Positions 48,843 through 56,583 of a DNA stretch of 64,000 nt are shown one piece after another. The notes under the pieces are model-generated. The model had not been told where the DNA came from and ran no database searches. It saw only the letters and a list, made by a program, of their open reading frames with translations. The translations under genes and the position numbers were made by a program. The stretch is from positions 5,568,501 through 5,632,500 of the forward strand of contig NZ_CP007410.1 in NCBI RefSeq assembly GCF_000585995.1, given 5' to 3'. Each line of letters opens with the position of its first letter. Position 1 is the stretch's first letter. The DNA comes from Pseudomonas brassicacearum. Its GTDB lineage: Bacteria; Pseudomonadota; Gammaproteobacteria; Pseudomonadales; Pseudomonadaceae.

Positions 48843-49487
48843 TCAGGGCGCGCTGACCGGACGTAACCGGTATTGCGGTGGCAATTGCTCGAAACCGCTG
48901 ATCGTGGTGTCCAGGCTTTTCCAGCGACCGTCCTTGATGCCGTAGATGCAGCCATGAATCGACAGCTTCTGCCCACGGTGCCAGGCGTTCTGCACGATGC
49001 TGGTATGACCGACGTTGGCCACTTGCTGGATCACGTTGAGTTCGCACAGACGGTCTACGCGCTCTTCCTCGGTGGGCAGTTTTGCCAACACTTCGCGGTT
49101 CTCGTAATACAGGTCGCGAATCGAGCGCAGCCAGCCGTCGATCAGGCCCAGTTGCCGGTCCTGCATCGAGGCACGCACGCCGCCACAGCCGTAGTGGCCG
49201 GTGACCAGGATGTGTTTGACCTTGAGTACGTCAACGGCGTACTGGATCACCGACAGGCAGTTGAGGTCGGTGTGCAGTACCACGTTGGCCACGTTGCGGT
49301 GCACGAACAGATCACCCGGCAGCATGCCGACGATCTCGTTGGCCGGCACTCGCGCATCGGAACAGCCAATCCACAGGTACTCTGGGGTTTGCTGATTAGC
49401 CAGCTTGGCGAAGAAGTCAGGATCCTCCTGCTTGATCGCATCGGCCCAGCGCGCGTTGTTATCAATCAGATCTTGTAATTCGTTCAT
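48843..49487 (-). CDS. can: Beta-class carbonic anhydrase
   Basis: This 214-residue zinc enzyme interconverts CO2 and bicarbonate. Zinc ligands are in WIGCSDARVP (Cys, with the Asp-Arg dyad) and GHYGCGG (His and Cys). ATG 49487 starts MNELQDLIDNN after GAGGG. It matches the conserved carbonic anhydrase of pseudomonads in this chromosomal region. Confidence 0.96.
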   Translation of the reverse strand: MNELQDLIDNNARWADAIKQEDPDFFAKLANQQTPEYLWIGCSDARVPANEIVGMLPGDLFVHRNVANVVLHTDLNCLSVIQYAVDVLKVKHILVTGHYGCGGVRASMQDRQLGLIDGWLRSIRDLYYENREVLAKLPTEEERVDRLCELNVIQQVANVGHTSIVQNAWHRGQKLSIHGCIYGIKDGRWKSLDTTISGFEQLPPQYRLRPVSAP

Positions 49488-49619
49488 GCTGTCTAGCCCT
49501 CGAGAATAGTGCGCAACTTTGACAGTCGACCGCCTGTCGAGGTCACTTCGATGATGCCGTTGGAATTCTCGGCACGGCTGCGGGTCCACCCAGTAAGGCC
49601 CACAGTATGAGGAATTACC

Positions 49620-50024
49620 ATGAATGATTCACGACGTCCTTTCGATGCGGTGCAACCGGAACCCATCGACGACAACGAAGACCGTATGGGCTCGATGCAT
49701 GAACTGGAGTTCGACGAAGAAGAACCCAGCGCGAAAATCGGCGATGAACTGCCGGACAACGAGCGCGAGCAACTGATGCCGCGTGAGCGCGTTCGTGAAG
49801 CCGGCCTGACGGGGGCTTCGACGGACGATCACCAACCGACCGACGACGACATGAGCCCGGAAACACTCATTCGCGAAGACGGCGCCCGGGACGCCCACGA
49901 AACCGGAGCCGACGAGCGGGCGGATTGGGACCTGAGCGTGGTGGATGAAAACGATATTGGCGGAGGCGACGGGTTGGACGAGGCGGAAATGGCGGATATC
50001 GATCCGCTGGATGGCAAGCCTTGA
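49620..50024 (+). CDS. Acidic small protein of unknown function
   Basis: This 134-residue protein is very rich in Asp and Glu (DELPDNEREQL, VVDENDIGGGD, EAEMADIDPLDG), with no hydrophobic core or signal, and is probably intrinsically disordered. Homologues in pseudomonads carry the label serine kinase/phosphatase, but no kinase or phosphatase motif is visible. It is divergent from can. A REP pair follows 10 bases after its stop. Confidence 0.75.
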   Translation: MNDSRRPFDAVQPEPIDDNEDRMGSMHELEFDEEEPSAKIGDELPDNEREQLMPRERVREAGLTGASTDDHQPTDDDMSPETLIREDGARDAHETGADERADWDLSVVDENDIGGGDGLDEAEMADIDPLDGKP

Positions 50025-50033
50025 CCCGGCAAC

Positions 50034-50131
50034 CGCTATCGCGAGCAAGCTCGCTCCCACAGGGGCCTGATGGTGTACATCAAGTTTGTGATCAAACACA
50101 AAACCATGTGGGAGCGAGCTTGCTCGCGATG
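50034..50131. repeat. REP pair in inverted orientation (REPIN)
   Basis: Two REP units, 50034-50062 and 50107-50131, are inverted copies carrying the palindromic GCGAGCAAGCTCGC core. They occupy the gap between the convergent acidic-protein and rimI genes. Confidence 0.9.
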
Positions 50132-50162
50132 ACGGTGTTGCCGCCAACCTCAATGGGGCAGG

Positions 50163-50615
50163 TCAATCCACCAACGTGCAGGCCATGACCACCGCATCCT
50201 CACGCCCGCCCACCGCCGGGTAGTAATCCCGGCGCCGGCCAATTTCATTGAAGCCATAGCGCTCATACAACCGGAACGCCGTGCGGTTGCTGTCGCGCAC
50301 TTCCAGGAAGCACTCGCGGGCCTCGGCCTTGTAGGCGATGGACATCAGGTGCTCCAACAGGCGCAACCCCAGGCCACGCCCCTGGTTTTCCGGTTTGACG
50401 GTGATGTTGAGCAGGTGCGCCTCATCCAGGATGATTTGCACCACGCCGTGGCCCACTTGCTGCTGGCCTTCGAACATCAGCCAGATCTGGTATTTGCCCA
50501 GGCCGTCGAGAAAGATTCCCCGGGTCCAGGGGTGGCTGTAGGCCGCGTATTCGATTTTCAGTACAGCGTCGAGGTCCGCCTCGGTCATCGGGCGGAACGA
50601 TACAGCGTCACTCAT
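50163..50615 (-). CDS. rimI: Ribosomal protein S18 alanine N-acetyltransferase
   Basis: This 150-residue GNAT enzyme acetylates the N-terminal Ala of S18. The acetyl-CoA binding loop is in KPENQGRGLGLRLLEHL (Q/RxxGxG/A pattern). ECFLEVRDSNRTAFRLYERYGF is the classical RimI signature region, given here as residues of about 98-120. Its start overlaps the upstream HolD-like gene by eight bases. Confidence 0.95.
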   Translation of the reverse strand: MSDAVSFRPMTEADLDAVLKIEYAAYSHPWTRGIFLDGLGKYQIWLMFEGQQQVGHGVVQIILDEAHLLNITVKPENQGRGLGLRLLEHLMSIAYKAEARECFLEVRDSNRTAFRLYERYGFNEIGRRRDYYPAVGGREDAVVMACTLVD

Positions 50616-51387
50616 TCGATTCTTTCCAGCGCGCCATCAGCCGGCGCATGGCTTGCCAGGCATCAGCCTTGTGCTGTGGCGTTTCCATTAACAGTTCCAA
50701 CCCGGGCAACGCCCAGGCCGAGCACAGGCCTTCGACCTGCAGTTCGCGATTGAACGCTTCGGTATCCGCCTCGCCGGCAAACTTCACCGCCGGCAGGCCG
50801 ATCAGCCACAGACACACACAGGGTTCGTCTTCGAGCCGCGCCGAAACAAACCCCTGGACGAAATCCCGTGCCGCCTCGGGGCCCTGGTCCATGGTGCCGC
50901 GTGACAACAACGGCCAACGCACTGGCTCGCCGATGATTTGCGGGCTGTCCGGCAGACCGGCGGCGCGCAACATGTCCTTGAGCAGCAAGTAGGCCGGATC
51001 GCGGCTTTGGAACGGCTCGCCCGTGGGCAACTCCACCAACAGCAGGCAACGCCCGGCCCGCAGCAGTTGCAGGGCGAAACGCGGCGGGGCGACGTAGGGA
51101 GCCTTGGGCGGCGCCTCGACCTCCTCCTCCACCGGCTTGGCATTGGTGCGAGTCGAGGCCAGGCTCGGGCGCGGCACTTCGATTTTTGGCCGCTCGGGAG
51201 CTGGCGCTGGCGGCTCCGCGACCGTCTTGGCCACAGGCGTCGTCACGGCCGGCGCGATGTACTCGGGCTCGGGCGTTTCCAGCAGCTCGGGCCGCGACGG
51301 GGCGGCGAACGGCAATTCGGTGCGCGGCAGCCAGCTGACCACCTGCATGGCGGTCAGATAGGCGCGGCGACGGGACTCGATAAGCAA
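50608..51387 (-). CDS. Probable DNA polymerase III psi subunit (HolD-like)
   Basis: This 259-residue protein starts at TTG 51387 (LIESRRRAYLTAMQVVSWL); an in-frame ATG at 51348 is an alternative. The N-terminal pattern RxxxLxxMxVxxWxPR resembles the E. coli psi N-terminus. A Pro/Ala/Glu-rich linker (residues ~30-95) leads to a globular C-terminal domain. E. coli holD also directly precedes rimI, and a cryptic, larger psi has been described for pseudomonads. Psi links the tau subunit to chi/SSB in the replisome. Assignment rests on synteny and weak similarity. A perfect DnaA box lies 13 bases upstream. Confidence 0.65.
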   Translation of the reverse strand: MLIESRRRAYLTAMQVVSWLPRTELPFAAPSRPELLETPEPEYIAPAVTTPVAKTVAEPPAPAPERPKIEVPRPSLASTRTNAKPVEEEVEAPPKAPYVAPPRFALQLLRAGRCLLLVELPTGEPFQSRDPAYLLLKDMLRAAGLPDSPQIIGEPVRWPLLSRGTMDQGPEAARDFVQGFVSARLEDEPCVCLWLIGLPAVKFAGEADTEAFNRELQVEGLCSAWALPGLELLMETPQHKADAWQAMRRLMARWKESNE

Positions 51388-51399
51388 GGGTCGGCCACT

Positions 51400-51408
51400 T
51401 GTGGATAA
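51400..51408 (-). other. Consensus DnaA box upstream of the HolD-like gene
   Basis: TTATCCACA on the minus strand, immediately before the start of the HolD-like/rimI pair, is a perfect match. Control of a replisome gene by DnaA would make sense but is untested. Confidence 0.4.
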
Positions 51409-51568
51409 CTGAAAGTGGGAGGGATTCTACCGCCCTTCGACGCAGATCGCTTCCCTGTTGAACCAATAGTTGATCGATACAAAACGACAGTCCGTCTCAG
51501 GGGTGAATCGCAAGCGGCCCGATGCAGTACAATCGCCGCTTTTAACTGCCAACCCGACGGCCATTGCG

Positions 51569-52849
51569 ATGATCGAACCCAAGCGCGTCTTGCGCGCCCT
51601 CGCTGAACACTGGGCATTGCTGGAACCTTTGTGCGAGCACTTCGACCAGGGCACCCTGAGCCTCAACGAATTGCGTTCACAGCTGGCCGCCCAACAACTG
51701 GACAGCACGCCCCAGGACATCACCAGCCTGCTGGACGTGTGGATCCGCCTGGACATTCTCGTGCCGGTGGCCAAAAGCCCGAACCGCTTCGAGCTCAACG
51801 CCCAAATCCACGACTTCCTCGCCTACCTGCGCCGCGAACACCGCCTGGGCCTGTGCCTGGAGATCGAAGCCTACCTGCGCCACCTCGAGCGCCTGGCCGG
51901 CTACATCCAGGACGCCTTCGACATTCGCGACGGCAACGACCTGGCCCGCCAGCTGCGCCTGCTGGACATGCGTGTGCGGGACGTCCTCAAGAAACTCGCC
52001 AACGACGAACAGGCCCTGGTGGCCGTGGCCGAACGGGCCAAGACCAGCGACCGACAGATCCCGCTGCGTCAACGCTACGCCGAAGTGCTGGCGACCTGGG
52101 ACGAGTACGTCGAACCGATGATCCAACTGGTGAACGCCGACGGCGCGTTCGAACAAGGCGTGCGCAAGGTCGAGAACGTGCTGTTGCGCATGCTCACCGA
52201 ACAGCAGCGCCTCGGCCACCTGGTGGACGACGACATGCTGCTGCGCACCCACGCGCGCATCCTTGAAATGCAGACCAGCGCCCAATTGACCCTGCGCCAT
52301 GCCCGTGAACTGCTCCTGCCGCTGCGCGAAGAGGCCCGCCGCCACAACGCCGTGACCCGTGGCGCCGCCCTGGCTCTGGCCGCCATTCGCCGCAAGGGCA
52401 TCGACGCCGTGCCGCAGGCCGCCATGCCGCTGTTCACCCGGCCGCAAAGCACCTTCCTGGGCAGTGCCAGCCAGGTCGAAGCCTATGTGTACGCCCTGGC
52501 CCGCTTCGAACCGAAACCGGCGCGTTTCCCCAAGTCCCACAAGACTCACAGGGGCGGCGAGGCGCCGCGTGCACCACGCACCGTGCGCGAGATGGTCGAG
52601 CGTTGCGAAGACGCACTGCCGATGCCGGACCTGATGACCTGGCTGCTGGAGCAGGAGCCGGACGGCGCCACCGACGAATTGCTGTACTGGTTCTCGCGCC
52701 TGTCGCGGGAAAAACGCTTCAAGCGCGAGCGTCTGGAACGCCGCGACTATCACACTCACGAGCATCAGGTCAGCCTGCGCTCCTTCGCCCTGCTCTCGGC
52801 CCGCGATACCGCCGCCGAGGATTCTGCGAGCATTCCCCATGCATCTTGA
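51569..52849 (+). CDS. mksF: Condensin-like kleisin MksF
   Basis: This 426-residue MukF-like kleisin bridges the two heads of the MksB dimer. It has an N-terminal winged-helix-like region (MIEPKRVLRALAEHWALLEP) and long helices (residues ~100-280). The C-terminal region has an Arg-rich segment (LSREKRFKRERLERRDY). ATG 51569 begins the conserved MIEPKR; the frame is open from 51470. Its 3' end overlaps mksE by 11 bases. In PAO1 the order mksF-mksE-mksB (PA4684-PA4686, from memory) is the same. Confidence 0.93.
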   Translation: MIEPKRVLRALAEHWALLEPLCEHFDQGTLSLNELRSQLAAQQLDSTPQDITSLLDVWIRLDILVPVAKSPNRFELNAQIHDFLAYLRREHRLGLCLEIEAYLRHLERLAGYIQDAFDIRDGNDLARQLRLLDMRVRDVLKKLANDEQALVAVAERAKTSDRQIPLRQRYAEVLATWDEYVEPMIQLVNADGAFEQGVRKVENVLLRMLTEQQRLGHLVDDDMLLRTHARILEMQTSAQLTLRHARELLLPLREEARRHNAVTRGAALALAAIRRKGIDAVPQAAMPLFTRPQSTFLGSASQVEAYVYALARFEPKPARFPKSHKTHRGGEAPRAPRTVREMVERCEDALPMPDLMTWLLEQEPDGATDELLYWFSRLSREKRFKRERLERRDYHTHEHQVSLRSFALLSARDTAAEDSASIPHAS

Positions 52850-53540
52850 TCTATCCGAACTGTCCCAGCTGGCGCCGATCTTTCGCGAGCTGTTCAAGGG
52901 CTACCATGTCAGCCGCCGCGACCCGGAGCTGTACGCGCAACTGTCGAACTTCCAGGACCAGTACCGCACGCTGTTCAAGGCCCTGGGCTTCGAACTGGTG
53001 TGCGACACCCGTGGTTTCTACTACTTCGTGCCGGACCTGGCCGCCGCGGCCGTGAACAAGACCGCCCAGCGCCTGGCATTGTTCACCTTCATCCTCGTCG
53101 AGCATTTGGCCGACCAGGGCCGCGATCCCATCGCCGTGCTCGACGGTGGCAGCCTGGGCCGCGATGAATTGCCTTCGTTGCTGGAAAAGTACCGCGACCT
53201 GTTCATCCAGGCCGAAGTGCAGACCCAGGAAGAGCTGGAAGAAAAAATCATGCGTCGCATGACCCAACTGGGCTTTGCCGGCGAAGAGAACGGCGTCTAC
53301 CGCTTCCTGCCGCCAATGCACCGCTTCCTCGACGTCTGCCTGTCGGTCCAGCAAGACCGCGACCTGGCCGCCAGCTTGCACAGCGTGCTGCCGTTGCCGG
53401 TGCCGGTACTGATCGACGAAGACAGCGACGAGAAACTGCTGCAAACCGATGATCCACTGGACCTCAGCGAATTCGAAGGTGAAAGCGAAGAAGACGCACT
53501 GGCCCGCGCCATTGCCGAAGAACAGGAGACCGATGCATGA
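52839..53540 (+). CDS. mksE: Condensin-like accessory protein MksE
   Basis: This 233-residue MukE-like KITE protein has two winged-helix domains and binds the kleisin. It starts MHLDLSELSQLAPIFRELF inside the end of mksF and ends with an acidic tail (EFEGESEEDALARA). Four bases overlap the mksB start (ATGA). It is probably required for loading and ATPase control of MksB. Confidence 0.93.
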   Translation: MHLDLSELSQLAPIFRELFKGYHVSRRDPELYAQLSNFQDQYRTLFKALGFELVCDTRGFYYFVPDLAAAAVNKTAQRLALFTFILVEHLADQGRDPIAVLDGGSLGRDELPSLLEKYRDLFIQAEVQTQEELEEKIMRRMTQLGFAGEENGVYRFLPPMHRFLDVCLSVQQDRDLAASLHSVLPLPVPVLIDEDSDEKLLQTDDPLDLSEFEGESEEDALARAIAEEQETDA

Positions 53541-56377
53541 GCAAGGAACGCTACGGCATCCGCCGCTTTGCCCTTTTGAACACCGCCGGCTACAGCCTCG
53601 GCCTGTTCCCGCTGGAAGAACCGCTGTCGGTGTACGGCGCGAACAACCTCGGTAAATCCGCCTCGATCAACGCCTTGCAGTTCCCGATCCTGGCGCGCAT
53701 GTCGGACATGAGCTTCGGCAAGTACAGCCTGGAGCAATCCCGGCGTTTCTACTTTGCCTCGGATACCAGCTACATCCTGGTGGAAGTCGCCCTGCCCCAC
53801 GGCCCGCACGTCATCGGCGTGGTCGGTCGCGGCCCTGGCGGCGGTTTTGGGCACCAGTTCTTTGCCTACGCCGGCAAACTGGACTTGGCTCATTATCAGA
53901 AAGATGACACCTGCCTGCGTCAGAAAGAGCTGTTCACCAACCTGGAGCGCGAAGGCCTCAAGGCCTACGAACTCAAGCCGGATGAACTGCGACGCCTGCT
54001 GGTGGGTGGGCACACCTCGATCCCATTGGACCTGACGCTGATCCCGCTGCGTTCCACCAGCGAGCAAAGCCTCAAGACCTTCCGCGCGCTGTTCATCAAC
54101 CTGCTGCACATGCGTGAAATCACCGCGGCCAAGCTTAAACAATTGTTCCTCGATGCGTTCGAGCACAGCCTGCGCTCCGGTAGCGTGGACTACATTGCCG
54201 CGTGCGAAGAAGCCTTCCGCGACGTACGACGCATGGAGCAGGACTACAACTCCCTGGTGGCGGCCGGCCCGCTGGTAGAAGCCCTGGCCAATGGCGTGAA
54301 GCAGCGCGATATCCTGCGCGGCAAACTGCATCGTCTCTCGCCACTGCTCGACTCGTTGCTGGGCACCTGGTCGGACTACGCCAGTGCGCGCAAGGAAGAG
54401 CTGACCATCCAGGCCGAACACTACCGTAACGAACAGGATTCGTTGCAGAACGACCAGCGCGGCGGCACTCAGGAACTGATGCGCCTGGAACGGGAAATCA
54501 GCGGCATCCAGCGCTGGATCGGCGAGCTGTCGGTGCTCAAGAACCGCTTCGCCCTGGTGGATGACGTCAAGGTCCTGGAGCAACAACTGCTCGCCGCCAA
54601 GGACGCCCACGACGAACTGGCCGGTGCCCTGGCCCAGTCCCGGCAATTCAGCGCCGAAGACCTGGAAGAGCGTCTGCGGGATCTGGAAAAACGCCTGAAG
54701 TCGGTCAAGCAACAACTCGATCACGCCGACAACAACAGCTACGCCCGCCTGCGGGAAGAGTTCTCGCAGCAGGACGTCGAACGCTTGATGCGCCTGTTCA
54801 ACAGTGCCTTGTTCAGCCTACCGCTGGGCGAACACGGCATCGCGCTGGACGAGAACGGCGAGTGGGTCAAATCCATGGAGCTGATCCTCGACGGCTTCAA
54901 GGGTGAGCGTTTCGAAGTGCCGGGCCTGTCCATCGACCTGTCCCACATCGAGCCGCCAGCCCTGCAAGCCCTGGCCGACCGTGCCGCGCTGCGGGACCAG
55001 AAAGAGCGCCTGGAAAAAGAACTCAAGCAGCTCAAGACCCAACAAGCCGTGGCGGCCGACCGTGCGGCGAGCAAGACCCAGACCGAAGCGCTGTACCAGC
55101 AGGTCCTGGATGCGCAAAAAGCCTTGGAAGACTTCCGTCGTACCCAGACGTTGAGTGCCGAAGAAGGCGAGAAGCTCGAACAACTGGCGCAGATGGAAGC
55201 CGCCCAGGACGAGCTCAAACGCTCCAGCGATGCCTTCACCGAGCGCGTCCAGCAGTTGTCCGCCAAGTTGCAATTGGTGGGCCGGCAGATTGCCGACATG
55301 GAAGCCAAGCAACGCACCCTCGACGACGCCCTGCGCCGTCGCCAATTGCTGCCGGCGGACCTGCCGTTCGGCACACCGTTCATGGACCCGGTCGACGATT
55401 CCATGGACAACCTGCTTCCACTGCTCAACGACTATCAGGACAGTTGGCAAGGCCTGTTGCGGGTCGACGGCCAGATCGAAGCGCTGTATGCCCAGGTGCG
55501 CCTCAAGGGCGTGGCCAAGTTCGACAGCGAAGACGACATGGAGCGGCGCCTGCAGTTGCTGATCAACGCCTATGCCCACCGCACCGACGAAGCCTTGACC
55601 CTGGGCAAGGCACGCCGTGCAGCGGTGACCGACATCGCCCGGACCCTGCGCAACATCCGCAGCGACTACGACAGCCTCGAGCATCAACTGGCGCTGTTCA
55701 ACCGCGAGATCAACAAGCGCCAGGTGTCCAACCTGCAGAGCTTCCGCATCGTCCTGGCGCCGAACAAGGAAGCACTCAAGCACATCGACCAGATCATCCA
55801 CAGCGCCGGCCAGTACGAAGAAGGCGAGACGCTGTCGGTGTTCGATCTCAGCCAGAGCGCCGAGCAGGACAACAAGAACGAAGAAGCCAAGGAGTACCTG
55901 GCACGGCTGGTGGCGGCAAACCACAACCAGCTCGGCCTCAAGGACCTGTTCGAACTCGCGTTCGAGATCACCAAGGTCAACGGCCAGCCAGTGATCCACA
56001 CCGACATCGACGGAGCAGCGTCCAACGGCACCACCATGACCATCAAGGCGCTGACCAACATGTACTTGTTGCTGCACCTGATGGACCGCGAACAGGCCGG
56101 TCGCGTGCGTCTACCGTACTACCTCGACGAAGCGGCGGACATCGACGAGAAAAACCAGGCCGCACTGCTGGAGACCAGCCTGCAATTGGGCTTCGTGCCG
56201 ATCCTGGCCAGTGTGAAACCACAAGTCTGCGCCAGTGTCGCCATCGACCTGGAAGGCGGCAGCGGGCCGAACGGTATCTACATCGACGAAGCGGACTGGA
56301 AATACATCCGTCGTCACGATGCGGTGAAAGCCACAGTGAATGTACAAGCCGATGAGCCGGAACTGGATCCGGTGTGA
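53537..56377 (+). CDS. mksB: SMC-like ATPase MksB
   Basis: This 946-residue chromosome-organising ATPase has an N-terminal head with Walker A GANNLGKSASINALQ (about residues 35-49). Two long coiled coils flank a short hinge around residues 600-640. A C-terminal head carries the ABC-signature-like SNGTTMTIKAL and Walker B LPYYLDEAADID. The length is that of Mks rather than the ~1480-residue MukB. MksBEF acts as a second condensin in pseudomonads. No mksG (TOPRIM nuclease) follows; the next features are a terminator and a REP pair. Confidence 0.93.
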   Translation: MSKERYGIRRFALLNTAGYSLGLFPLEEPLSVYGANNLGKSASINALQFPILARMSDMSFGKYSLEQSRRFYFASDTSYILVEVALPHGPHVIGVVGRGPGGGFGHQFFAYAGKLDLAHYQKDDTCLRQKELFTNLEREGLKAYELKPDELRRLLVGGHTSIPLDLTLIPLRSTSEQSLKTFRALFINLLHMREITAAKLKQLFLDAFEHSLRSGSVDYIAACEEAFRDVRRMEQDYNSLVAAGPLVEALANGVKQRDILRGKLHRLSPLLDSLLGTWSDYASARKEELTIQAEHYRNEQDSLQNDQRGGTQELMRLEREISGIQRWIGELSVLKNRFALVDDVKVLEQQLLAAKDAHDELAGALAQSRQFSAEDLEERLRDLEKRLKSVKQQLDHADNNSYARLREEFSQQDVERLMRLFNSALFSLPLGEHGIALDENGEWVKSMELILDGFKGERFEVPGLSIDLSHIEPPALQALADRAALRDQKERLEKELKQLKTQQAVAADRAASKTQTEALYQQVLDAQKALEDFRRTQTLSAEEGEKLEQLAQMEAAQDELKRSSDAFTERVQQLSAKLQLVGRQIADMEAKQRTLDDALRRRQLLPADLPFGTPFMDPVDDSMDNLLPLLNDYQDSWQGLLRVDGQIEALYAQVRLKGVAKFDSEDDMERRLQLLINAYAHRTDEALTLGKARRAAVTDIARTLRNIRSDYDSLEHQLALFNREINKRQVSNLQSFRIVLAPNKEALKHIDQIIHSAGQYEEGETLSVFDLSQSAEQDNKNEEAKEYLARLVAANHNQLGLKDLFELAFEITKVNGQPVIHTDIDGAASNGTTMTIKALTNMYLLLHLMDREQAGRVRLPYYLDEAADIDEKNQAALLETSLQLGFVPILASVKPQVCASVAIDLEGGSGPNGIYIDEADWKYIRRHDAVKATVNVQADEPELDPV

Positions 56378-56395
56378 TGTGAATATCCGGGCATG

Positions 56396-56433
56396 AAAAA
56401 GGCCGCGATCCAAATGGATCGCGGCCTTTTTTT
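56396..56433 (+). terminator. Rho-independent terminator after mksB
   Basis: AAAAAGGCCGCGATCC and GGATCGCGGCCTTTTTTT form a very strong stem with an AAAT loop. It lies 20 bases after the stop and defines the end of the mksFEB operon. Confidence 0.95.
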
Positions 56434-56471
56434 ATTGCGCCAGTTTTGAGTCTTCAGTGCAACGGAAGGCC

Positions 56472-56556
56472 TCATCGCGAGCAAGCTCGCTCCCACATTG
56501 GAATGCTTCTGGATGAACGATCCTGCATCCCTGTGGGAGCGAGCTTGCTCGCGATG
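56472..56556. repeat. REP pair in inverted orientation (REPIN)
   Basis: REP units at 56472-56497 and 56531-56556 are inverted copies with the GCGAGCAAGCTCGC core. They lie between the convergent mksB and PqiB-type genes. Confidence 0.9.
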
Positions 56557-56583
56557 GCGTCAACACAGACAACGCCGGTGTTG

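Noticed and set aside
51569..56377. Wadjet (JetABCD) defence system
   Set aside because: Only the three condensin-like genes are present; the TOPRIM nuclease gene is missing, so defence function is not supported.
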